Shown here piece by piece: positions 16,658 through 23,209 of a DNA stretch of 64,000 bases. The stretch spans positions 186,001-250,000 of the forward strand of contig JAGAQI010000047.1 in assembly GCA_017622795.1 (NCBI GenBank), given 5' to 3'. The DNA comes from Lachnospiraceae bacterium. GTDB lineage: Bacteria; Bacillota; Clostridia; Lachnospirales; Lachnospiraceae. The notes beneath the pieces were generated by a model, which worked only from the letters and a program-made list of their open reading frames with translations, was not told the DNA's origin and did not search any database. Position numbers and translations under genes: made by a program. Within the stretch, counting starts at the first letter, position 1. Every line of letters begins with the position of its first letter.

Positions 16658-18019
16658 TTATTTCAGCATCATCCAAAGCATGTACGGCGGCAATTTAACA
16701 ATATCACCCTCTATAGCCAAATTCTTCGGGTGCACAATATACTGCATGGCTATTTTCTTTCCAAACAGTTCTTTAAACCTGCCCAATGAAGTTGCAGAAT
16801 AATTTTTGGAAGACTTTACTTCCACCGGAAATACCCGGAAATTGGTTTTACTTTCATTGGAAAGCAGGAAGTCTATTTCGATATCATTTCGATGTTTTTC
16901 TTCGCTGTAACGGGTGTAAAAATACAATTTTCTGCCCATTGCCGCTATCATCTGTGCAATCGCATTTTCATATAACATCCCTTCGTTGAGGGAAAGGCGG
17001 TCATTCATAATCTGCTTATATAGCTGTTCTTCCATCAGTTCATTTTCATTAAATGCCAGGCTGACTAACAGACCCGTGTCACCCATATAGCACTTCACCG
17101 CGGAGTTATTTTTATTCAAAGCAAAGCCAACATTAGGATCATTGCATTTATAACATAAGTTGCAAATCATGGAATCATCCAACCAGAATAATGGTTCATC
17201 GTAGCGGTCGAAGCTTGCTCGTTCTTCTATTTCCTTTAGTACAACCCGCTTCTCATGGGTGGATAAATATGCCGGAATATTTTCAAACAAAGCTGACACT
17301 TTTGAATTATATCGTTTTGCTGCTTTTTTTATATCATCACGGTACAAATTCAGAATATCCCTTTTTTCTACGTCCGCTGCCTCAAAGCTTCTTCCGTTTT
17401 TTGCATAAGCTACGATGGCCTGCGGCATACCTCCTACCAACATATACTCTTTAAATAGCCGCATCGCCTTGGCATGCATTTTTTGATCCAAAGGCTGCTT
17501 TTTTTCATAACATTCTTCAATATATTCCAGTAAAACCGATTCATTCATATATATCATGAACTCCTCAAAATCTACCGGATACATTTTTATCTTTCTTTCT
17601 TCAGAAGGCAATGTAATGTGTTTTACATTTTCTTTAATGGATATTAAAGAACCCGTTTCAATAAAATCATATCTTCCATCAGCCACTAAATATTTAATTG
17701 CCTGCCTTGCCTTTGGAAATTTCTGAATCTCATCAAAAATAATCAGGCTTTCTCTGGGATATAATCGCTTATTATACTCCAACGCAATATTTTGATAGAA
17801 AACATCCAAATTTGTCAAATCATCAAAGCATTCCAAAATTTTTTTACTTGCTCTATTAAAATCTATTAACACATAGGACTTATACTCATTTCGCCCGATT
17901 TCTTCCGCCACGGTCGACTTGCCGATTCGTCTTGCACCTTCAATTAAGAGTGCTCTGCTTCCATTGCAGCTCTGCTTCCACTCCAGGATTTTGTCATATA
18001 TCTTTCTTTTTATCTCCAT
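16658..18019 (-). CDS. AAA ATPase with DUF4143 domain
   Basis: 453 residues. Walker A is GARRIGKSTVAEEIG (about 28-42) and Walker B is LIIFDEIQKFPKA. The sensor-like segment is DFIETGSLIS. The C-terminal DUF4143 half includes a late PD-(D/E)XK-like strand pattern, NDIEIDFLLSN...FPVEVKSSK (about 395-425). The family is widespread in gut Clostridia and Bacteroidetes, often as orphan, variable genes; its biochemical role is unknown. No operon partner. The gene is preceded by three 34-bp tandem repeats that run up to the start codon. Confidence 0.88.
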   Translation of the reverse strand: MEIKRKIYDKILEWKQSCNGSRALLIEGARRIGKSTVAEEIGRNEYKSYVLIDFNRASKKILECFDDLTNLDVFYQNIALEYNKRLYPRESLIIFDEIQKFPKARQAIKYLVADGRYDFIETGSLISIKENVKHITLPSEERKIKMYPVDFEEFMIYMNESVLLEYIEECYEKKQPLDQKMHAKAMRLFKEYMLVGGMPQAIVAYAKNGRSFEAADVEKRDILNLYRDDIKKAAKRYNSKVSALFENIPAYLSTHEKRVVLKEIEERASFDRYDEPLFWLDDSMICNLCYKCNDPNVGFALNKNNSAVKCYMGDTGLLVSLAFNENELMEEQLYKQIMNDRLSLNEGMLYENAIAQMIAAMGRKLYFYTRYSEEKHRNDIEIDFLLSNESKTNFRVFPVEVKSSKNYSATSLGRFKELFGKKIAMQYIVHPKNLAIEGDIVKLPPYMLWMMLK

Positions 18020-18022
18020 ATC

Positions 18023-18124
18023 TTCTTACCCCGTTTTGTGCTATACGCAAATTAATTTCACCTTGTTTTATGTTTTATGCGCAAAGTAATCTTTGTCATT
18101 TTTGTTTGCTATGCGCAAACTAAT
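18023..18124 (-). repeat. three 34-bp tandem repeats upstream of the DUF4143 ATPase gene
   Basis: On the minus strand three consecutive 34-base units fill 18124-18091, 18090-18057 and 18056-18023. Each begins ATTA(G/C/A)TTTGCG(C/T)ATA and continues with an A-rich stretch ending in a purine-rich, Shine-Dalgarno-like segment (GACAAAG, AAGGTGAA, GGGGTAAGAA). The last unit ends 3 bases before the ATG at 18019, so it supplies the ribosome-binding region. The units are diverged, so the duplication is not recent. Confidence 0.8.
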
Positions 18125-18182
18125 TCTACCTCAATTCTCCTATTTATGCAAGTATTTTACCTGATTTGCTTTCTAAATATAC

Positions 18183-18220
18183 AAAACGCAGATGTTCTCT
18201 AATCCCAGAAAACATCTGCG
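18183..18220 (-). terminator. intrinsic terminator of the cellulase gene
   Basis: CGCAGATGTT (18187-18196) pairs with AACATCTGCG (18211-18220) around a 14-base loop and is followed on the minus strand by TTTTGT. It lies just beyond the stop at 18228. Confidence 0.85.
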
Positions 18221-18227
18221 CCTCTCT

Positions 18228-20036
18228 TTATTCCACCTCAATTATTATTCCGATTCCGCTCACTTCTCCGTTTTTCGGTACCGTATTGTTATAGTCCTCC
18301 GGCTTTATCAGAATATCCTTTTTATCCAAACTCACCTTGGCACACCAGCTTTGCACCACCGTAACCTTTTTGCCCGGCTTAATTTTCAGCTTCCGGCTCC
18401 AGTCGGTTTCGTCCTTTGCTCCGGTGTTTTTAATCACCACATTCAACTGGATGCCATAGCCTTTTTCCGTTACCCAGCTGTTGGAGATGGTTACTTCCAT
18501 CTTATCGGTTTTTTCAAAGATTTCTTCCACGGTTGGGACATTCTGTGCGGTCTGGCCCGTGTTGCTGCCGGTATTTTCTCCGGTGCTTCCGCCGGTATTT
18601 CCGCTTGCATTTCCGTCAGTTCCGCTATTGTTTCCGTTATCATTATCTTCCGGCGCCTCAGGCACAATCCACTCATTTCCGCCAAGTCCTGCTTCCTCCA
18701 TCATGCCCACAAACCAAAGTCCCGCATCGGACAAATCGTTCAGGGTCAGGTTGCTTGTTTTGTTGCAGCTGCTCTTAATAATGGCGCTGGTTTCCGCCTT
18801 GTTGGACAAATTCCACATGACATGGCTGATGCCGTAGCTGTCCAGCATGCTGATCCATTTGTCCGCCTGGGTTTCGTCGATGGCACCGCTGCCGGAGGCA
18901 TCACAGATGCCGTATTCCGTTACAAACAGCGGAAGTCCCTTTGCCACCGCGGTTTTGCATTTATCCCGCAGGGAATCCTTGTGGGTGGCTGCGTAGAAAT
19001 GCAGGGCGTACATCAGGTTGTCGTACTCCGTAATCGGGTCCTTTGCCGCCACGTCCACATCCTGGGACCAGGTCGGCGTGCCCACTACAATAACCGCCTC
19101 CGGGGCGTGCTTCCGGATAACCGGAATCACTTCCTTGGCATACTTTTTGATGTCTGCCCAGCTTGTGCCGCCGTTTGGCTCGTTACAGATTTCGTAAATG
19201 ACATTCGGCACGTCCTTATATTTCTTTGCCATTTCTTCAAAGAATTTTTTCGCCTCGTCCTTGTTGGTATTCGGGTTATTATCGTTTAAGATATGCCAGT
19301 CGATAATGACATACATATCCTGCTCCACCGCAGCCTTCACACCGGTATCAATCAGGTTTTTCAATGTCTTTTTCTGGTTGGCATCGCTGACGCAGTAACC
19401 GTTGTAATCCGCCGTATACATGGCCAGGCGGAACACATTACAGCCCCACTCCTGTTTTGCCTGGGCAATCATTTTTTCGTTCACATAGCCCGGGAACCAG
19501 CTAAGCCCGTGGGTACTGATACCACGAAGCTGCACCAAGGTTCCGTCCTCTGCCGCCAGATGGGTGCCCTCTACGTGCAGCGCACCGTAGAAACCGTTGG
19601 TTTCCCCATTATTTTCGCTGTTCTCCAGCTTCTTGGTCGGAGTTGGTGTAGGGGTCGCGGTAGGCTTCTTGGTTGGTTTTGGAGTTGGTGTGCTGGTTGC
19701 CGTAGGTTTTGGTGTGGCTGTTGCTGTTGGTGTAGGTGTACTTGTAGCCATTGGTTCTGCTGTCGGTTCTGCGGTTGGTGCTTTTGTCACCACCGGTGTC
19801 GGCGTCTTCGTCGGAAGCAGTGTTGGTGCCTCCGATTTTGTAGGCGTTGGTGCAACCGTTTCCGTAGGCCTCGGACTCGGAGTTTTAGGCGCAGTCGGCA
19901 CAGGTGTACCTGTTATCACCTCCGTGGCAGGTCCTGCCGGCTCCGCAGTAAAGAACACGCCCGCCAATACACCAAATCCGATTCCTATTAACATGCCAAG
20001 CAATAATGCCGCAATAAAAATGACTTTCTTTTTCAT
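18228..20036 (-). CDS. GH5 endoglucanase with Pro/Thr linker and C-terminal CBM2-like domain
   Basis: 602 residues. A basic start plus a hydrophobic segment (about 5-27) gives an export signal or N-terminal anchor. Residues about 33-137 are a Thr/Pro/Ala linker (repeats such as TPTPTATATPKPTATSTPTP). The GH5 domain covers about 150-440, with RLAMYTADYNGYC, VIIDWHI, acid/base Glu in IYEICNEPNGG (about 283), HFYA and nucleophile Glu in FVTEYGIC (about 372). A Gly/Asn/Thr linker (about 458-495) leads to a beta-rich C-terminal module (about 508-602, with NSWVTEKGYGIQLNVVIKNT) that looks like a cellulose-binding domain. It cleaves beta-1,4-glucans at the cell surface. Single-gene unit. Confidence 0.93.
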   Translation of the reverse strand: MKKKVIFIAALLLGMLIGIGFGVLAGVFFTAEPAGPATEVITGTPVPTAPKTPSPRPTETVAPTPTKSEAPTLLPTKTPTPVVTKAPTAEPTAEPMATSTPTPTATATPKPTATSTPTPKPTKKPTATPTPTPTKKLENSENNGETNGFYGALHVEGTHLAAEDGTLVQLRGISTHGLSWFPGYVNEKMIAQAKQEWGCNVFRLAMYTADYNGYCVSDANQKKTLKNLIDTGVKAAVEQDMYVIIDWHILNDNNPNTNKDEAKKFFEEMAKKYKDVPNVIYEICNEPNGGTSWADIKKYAKEVIPVIRKHAPEAVIVVGTPTWSQDVDVAAKDPITEYDNLMYALHFYAATHKDSLRDKCKTAVAKGLPLFVTEYGICDASGSGAIDETQADKWISMLDSYGISHVMWNLSNKAETSAIIKSSCNKTSNLTLNDLSDAGLWFVGMMEEAGLGGNEWIVPEAPEDNDNGNNSGTDGNASGNTGGSTGENTGSNTGQTAQNVPTVEEIFEKTDKMEVTISNSWVTEKGYGIQLNVVIKNTGAKDETDWSRKLKIKPGKKVTVVQSWCAKVSLDKKDILIKPEDYNNTVPKNGEVSGIGIIIEVE

Positions 20037-20116
20037 AGTTTATTCCGCTCTTTTCAATTTCACCTCGTCTGCTCTTGCGCACAGGTACGAGGTGTCCTCC
20101 TTTGTTACTTGCATAA

Positions 20117-20145
20117 ATTATAACGCATATTTCTTATTTGTACAA
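20117..20145 (-). promoter_or_regulatory. cellulase promoter
   Basis: Minus strand TTGTAC (20145-20140), 17 bases, TATAAT (20122-20117). The mRNA leader contains AAAGGAGG well upstream and a hairpin ACCTCG...CGAGGT shortly before the start. A 37-bp element begins 3 bases upstream of the -35 box. Confidence 0.75.
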
Positions 20146-20147
20146 GA

Positions 20148-20388
20148 TTGGGATAAAATCATAAGTTTTTCGCTATATGCCCAACAAAACACTTGGTAAT
20201 CTCATATTCCGGCTTTGTTTGGGCATATAGCGAAAAATACACTTAAAACAGCCAAAGAATATCGAAAAATCAGGCAAATAGTCAGTTTATCTGGGCATAG
20301 AAGGAAATTTGGTTTCTAAATGCCCAACCCGGTTGCCAAGCACCCTTTCGGTTGGGTATTAAGTCAAAAATCAGACTACAATGCCCAT
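20148..20388. repeat. four 37-bp TTGGG...CCCAA elements downstream of the PD-(D/E)XK gene
   Basis: Copies at 20148-20184 (inverted), 20219-20255, 20291-20327 and 20352-20388. Each is exactly 37 bases, begins (T/C)TGGG, has an A-rich block at positions 15-20 and ends CCCAA or a one-base variant (GCCAA, CCCAT). The first two share 19 bases, TTGGGCATATAGCGAAAAA, in opposite orientation. Gaps between copies are 34, 35 and 24 bases with unrelated sequence. Interiors differ between copies, so only the ends and the A-block are conserved. The last copy ends 22 bases from the nuclease stop codon. Confidence 0.85.
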
Positions 20389-20409
20389 AAGGATTTACTC
20401 CTTTTTAGT

Positions 20410-21222
20410 TCATTGAAGATACATGTTTATCATATCATTGATTTGTTTGGCATCCAGCGGAATAGCCTTTGTTTCATAGGTTGTAATCAAATTGATATTC
20501 GGGATGATGCCGTTAGCTACATACAAATTGAGCTTAGAAAAAGCATGTTTATAATATGCCGGGTCGTCCATCATGCCAAAATGTTCCCAATATATGATTT
20601 GTCTTGTTTTGGGATGTATAATTGTGAAGTCAGGATAGATAGTTGTATTGGACAATTCCAGTGCACATTCATAACGGAAGGGAATGTTATTTACATGTAA
20701 AGCGTAATCAATGAGAAGTTCGGATTTTGAGCGAACAGCATATCCGAACCCGGTTTGATGCGTTAATTGTTCGGGATGTTTTGGGTTATGTTCGTAAGTA
20801 GCATGCATCCAATTATTCAATTCTTCATTTTGGGGATTAAAGTGTGAAGAGATCAACGTTTGAAATTCGGGAATCTCAGCAAGAAGTTTCCGGGCTTTTC
20901 CGGAATTGTTATCATGATGTCTTAAATAGAAATCAAGAGCAGCTTTTTCGTGAATTGCATCTTCCAGTTCCAACGACAGAAATTTTTTTAATGCTAATTT
21001 CTCTGCCAAAGGTCGCTGCTTTTTCGGAAGATATGTTAATGATTTCCCATCACTCAGATACCATTTGTAGTAGCCTTTGTTTCGAGTAAATATCAGCTTT
21101 CCTTCGGGAAAGGTGCGTAATTGATCTTGTAACAACTTGATTTGTTTTTCGAGATTTTTGTGTTCAAGTAAAATTCTTTCGTATAGCGTGATGATATCCT
21201 CCTTTATAAATATTTGTGTCAT
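20410..21222 (-). CDS. PD-(D/E)XK-like nuclease of a clostridial orphan family
   Basis: About 260-287 residues depending on start. N-terminal coiled coil (YERILLEHKNLEKQIKLLQ), then FPEGKLIFTRNKGYYKWY and LRHHDNNSGKARKLL. The C-terminal half has RSKSELLIDYAL (Glu), TIYPDFTIIHP (PD) and IIYWEHFGMMDD (Glu, with His where Lys is usual), a PD-(D/E)XK order, then AFSKLNLYVANGIIPNINLI. I recognise this as a recurrent Lachnospiraceae protein without known function. Start: AAAGGAGG at 21205-21198 is followed in frame by ATC ATC ACG, not ATG. Upstream in-frame ATGs (21222, 21234, 21243) lack a ribosome site, and a -10-like TAGAAT overlaps 21230-21225. The gene is flanked on both sides by 37-bp elements. 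Confidence 0.75.
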   Translation of the reverse strand: MTQIFIKEDIITLYERILLEHKNLEKQIKLLQDQLRTFPEGKLIFTRNKGYYKWYLSDGKSLTYLPKKQRPLAEKLALKKFLSLELEDAIHEKAALDFYLRHHDNNSGKARKLLAEIPEFQTLISSHFNPQNEELNNWMHATYEHNPKHPEQLTHQTGFGYAVRSKSELLIDYALHVNNIPFRYECALELSNTTIYPDFTIIHPKTRQIIYWEHFGMMDDPAYYKHAFSKLNLYVANGIIPNINLITTYETKAIPLDAKQINDMINMYLQ

Positions 21223-21289
21223 ATATTCTAACATGCTTTTCATGAAATGAAAATGAAAAAGTGATGGAAGCACAATATTTGTGTCTCAA

Positions 21290-21468
21290 TTGGGTATATG
21301 GAGAAAAACTTATTTGTAGCGCCCAAAAAAAGTCAATTTCCCGTGGAAATAACGACTAATTTGGGCGTCTAGTAAAAAACTTGCATGAAACACCCAAAAG
21401 AGGAGGTTTTTAGCGTTAATGACGGATTTTCTTGGGCATATACCGTAAAATTCACGCTCAATACCCAA
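21290..21468 (+). repeat. three 37-bp TTGGG...CCCAA elements upstream of the PD-(D/E)XK gene
   Basis: Copies at 21290-21326, 21361-21397 and 21432-21468. All are 37 bases, begin TTGGG and end CCCAA, with an A-rich block at positions 15-20. Start-to-start distance is exactly 71 bases twice, so the gaps are 34 bases, and the gap sequences are unrelated. They are the same family as the four copies on the other side of the nuclease gene. Confidence 0.85.
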
Positions 21469-21566
21469 CCAAAGGCATATCACAGCTATTCTAAGCCACT
21501 GCATGCCATCCAAAGGCATATCACAGCTATTCTAAGCCGCTGCATGCCATCCAAAAGCATATCACA
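21469..21566 (+). repeat. 41-bp tandem repeat, 2.4 copies
   Basis: Unit 1 is 21469-21509, unit 2 is 21510-21550 (one A/G difference), and a partial third unit runs 21551-21566. Each unit contains GGCATATCACAGCTATTC and ends ATGCCAT, so GGCAT...ATGCC forms a short inverted repeat around 24 bases. It directly abuts the last 37-bp element and looks like a related, shortened and recently duplicated version. Confidence 0.8.
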
Positions 21567-21642
21567 AGTATACTTTTCTTCCCGGTGACGCACGAGGTAA
21601 ACAATTTAGGATTTTGTTTTTGACTTATTTTAAAATTATAAA

Positions 21643-21793
21643 AATCCGGGATGGCTATTTTGTCCGTACGAAACGCTGGAGAAACGTCGGTCCTTGGCGA
21701 AGTATTGCGACGTTAGTCGCATGAGCCTAGTACCGCTACGTTTCGATGCTAGCGAAAGCGGGTTTCGGTAGGATAAAATAGCCATCCCGGATT
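21643..21793. mobile_element. 151-bp palindromic (MITE-like) element
   Basis: The ends AATCCGGGATGGCTATTTT are inverted (21643 onward, and its complement ending at 21793). The pairing continues with mismatches through TCC and CGAAAC to about 34 bp. The interior holds smaller hairpins: GCGAC GTTA GTCGC, CGCTA...TAGCG and CGAAA...TTTCG. No protein of convincing length is encoded. It could be a non-autonomous mobile repeat or a highly structured RNA. It lies between the 41-bp repeat and the degV stop. Similarity between the two flanks extends further, into the degV 3' end (see findings). Confidence 0.6.
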
Positions 21794-21825
21794 ATATAAA
21801 GTTAAATAATACTCAAAACAAAACC

Positions 21826-22710
21826 TTACTCTACCCGTGCGTCACCCCAGAAGAATATTACAAAGGTGCCAGGGCCTGTGTGACTGCCGATAACGGTTCC
21901 GATGTTATCAATTTCCACTGCTTTTAAGTTAGGGAACTTTGCTTCAATCTGCTCCTTCAGGGCAGTTGCTTCCTCCAGACAAGCGGAGTGGCTGATGTAG
22001 CACTTGCCGCTGTAATTTGTGCCGTTTTCTGCATGCTCTTCCATCATCTTAACCAGCTCTTCGATGGCTTTTTTCTTTCCGCGCACCTTCTGGCCTGCCT
22101 GCAGTTTGCCGTTAACATCCACGTGGATAATCGGGCAGATATTTAAGATACCGCCCACAACGCCTGCGGTCTTGGAAAGACGGCCGCCGCGTACCAGATA
22201 CTTAAGCTCTGTGGTTGCTACCCAATGATGCATCTTTAACTTGTTTTCTTCTATCCAGCTATGTATTTCATCAATGGTCTTGCCGGCGTCACGCATGTCT
22301 GCCAGATCATCCATAATAAGGCCGAAACCGGAGGCTGCCGCCATGGAATCCACCACATAAATCTTACGGTCCGGATAACGTTCTGCCAGCATATTTCTTG
22401 CCACGCTGGCGGAATTGTGTGCACCGGAAATACCGGAGGATAAGGTAAGGTGAAGGATATCCTTGCCTTCCTTTAAAAAGCCTTCGAAATACTCTTCATA
22501 CTCTGCCACATTCGGCTGGGAGGTCTTGGTGCTTGCTCCGTTTTCCATTGCTTTGTAGAACTCATCAAAACTCATAGAAACGCCTAAATCGTCCGGATAA
22601 CGTACACCGTCCAGCTCATAACTGAAGCATACATAATTAATATTTCTTTTCTCAAAATGTTCCTTGGTTAAATCTGCTGTGGAGCAGCAGCTCAAAATAA
22701 AGTCACTCAT
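21826..22710 (-). CDS. DegV family fatty-acid-binding protein
   Basis: 294 residues from ATG 22710, which has AAGGAG 8 bases upstream; an earlier in-frame start lies before the ribosome site. N-terminal ILSCCSTADLTKEHF, then TKTSQPNVAEYEEYF, HLTLSSGISGAHNSA, VVDSMAAASGFGLIM, TTELKYLVRGGRLSKTAG (the conserved RGGRLS) and IGTVIGSHTGPGTFVIFFWG. DegV/FakB proteins bind a fatty acid in the cytoplasm and present it to the FakA kinase, feeding phospholipid synthesis; a partner fakA is not in the window. It is monocistronic, with a promoter overlapped by an inverted repeat. Confidence 0.93.
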   Translation of the reverse strand: MSDFILSCCSTADLTKEHFEKRNINYVCFSYELDGVRYPDDLGVSMSFDEFYKAMENGASTKTSQPNVAEYEEYFEGFLKEGKDILHLTLSSGISGAHNSASVARNMLAERYPDRKIYVVDSMAAASGFGLIMDDLADMRDAGKTIDEIHSWIEENKLKMHHWVATTELKYLVRGGRLSKTAGVVGGILNICPIIHVDVNGKLQAGQKVRGKKKAIEELVKMMEEHAENGTNYSGKCYISHSACLEEATALKEQIEAKFPNLKAVEIDNIGTVIGSHTGPGTFVIFFWGDARVE

Positions 22711-22778
22711 TAATATCTCCTTCCCATACCCTGCCGATACCGTCCGACGTCGTTTTAAATCTGCGAGAAATAAATAGC

Positions 22779-22837
22779 AGGGTTGCATAACGTAGTTTTC
22801 ATTACTACATTATACAACCCTGTGCTATCCTTGTAAA
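22779..22837 (-). promoter_or_regulatory. degV promoter overlapped by an 18-bp inverted repeat
   Basis: Minus strand TTTACA (22837-22832), 17 bases, TATAAT (22814-22809). Arms 22779-22796 and 22804-22821 form an inverted repeat, AGGGTTG(C/T)ATAA(C/T)GTAGT, with 7 bases between. The -10 box lies inside one arm and the start point in the centre, the layout of a repressor operator. The same sequence could also fold in the 5' end of the transcript. Confidence 0.75.
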
Positions 22838-22886
22838 GCATTTATTTGAAATTTTTTTAATTTATCAGCAAAAGCAATTTTACACA

Positions 22887-22915
22887 TTGCGTTTCCCTCA
22901 AATTAATGTTATACT
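22887..22915 (+). promoter_or_regulatory. promoter of the 34-residue peptide gene
   Basis: TTGCGT (22887-22892), 17 bases, TATACT (22910-22915). Predicted start about 45 bases before the GTG at 22965. The leader can form TGCC...GGCA near its 5' end. Confidence 0.6.
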
Positions 22916-22964
22916 ACATTTGTTGCCACTCCTAGACCGGCACGGAAGGGAGGGTTGACTTGCA

Positions 22965-23069
22965 GTGAACTTTGCATCTTTTATTCTCTCCGTTTTAGCA
23001 GGTGTAATCGCCTATTACATATGCAAATGGTTGGACGGAGATGAAAGCGGCAACCAGCCTGAGGAATAG
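22965..23069 (+). CDS. 34-residue hydrophobic membrane peptide
   Basis: GTG start at 22965 with GGAAGGGAGGG about 10 bases upstream. The peptide begins VNFASFILSVLAGVIAYYIC, continues KWLDG and ends in an acidic tail (DESGNQPEE). It is a single membrane segment followed by Lys-Trp-Leu-Asp. Short peptides with this YYICKWLD pattern recur between genes in Clostridia. Size, own promoter, a hairpin after the stop (AGTCC...GGACT) and a strong terminator fit a type I toxin-like or small regulatory membrane peptide. No antisense RNA promoter could be identified. Function unknown. Confidence 0.6.
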   Translation: MNFASFILSVLAGVIAYYICKWLDGDESGNQPEE

Positions 23070-23092
23070 TCCACCTCGCCAAAACGGACTAG

Positions 23093-23126
23093 AAACCCCC
23101 GGTGTTCGCCTACACCGGGGGTTTTG
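23093..23126 (+). terminator. intrinsic terminator, bidirectional
   Basis: CCCCCGGTGT (23096-23105), loop TCGCCT, ACACCGGGGG, then TTTTG. Preceded by AAA, so it can also end the MATE gene transcript from the other side. Confidence 0.9.
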
Positions 23127-23209
23127 TTGACTATACAGCCGCTTTACATCTTTTGCCTATACTCATAATATCACACAATGTGAATTATTGCAAGTAAAAC
23201 TTCGTTTCA

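Noticed and set aside
18192..19289. 365-residue plus-strand frame opposite the cellulase
   Set aside because: Long only because of the codon bias of the GH5 gene on the other strand; no start signals or domain.
19885..20082. 65-residue frame overlapping the cellulase start, GTG behind AAAGGAGG
   Set aside because: It lies out of frame over the signal-peptide and linker region, and its composition is that of a shadow of the Thr/Pro-rich gene. The upstream AAAGGAGG is more likely part of the leader.
20037..20116. c-di-GMP riboswitch in the cellulase leader
   Set aside because: Only one simple hairpin (ACCTCG/CGAGGT) is present; none of the conserved GEMM-I junction sequences can be found.
20148..21468. 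CRISPR array: 37-bp units with 34-bp gaps
   Set aside because: The units differ too much internally, one is inverted, the protein gene interrupts the series, and no cas gene is present. Only the ends and an A-rich block are conserved.
21567..21793. Open frame reading YTFLPGDARGKQF onward through the palindromic element
   Set aside because: It resembles the degV C-terminus only in the GDAR portion and then runs through the repeat. It is better explained as decayed duplicate sequence plus a repeat than as a gene.
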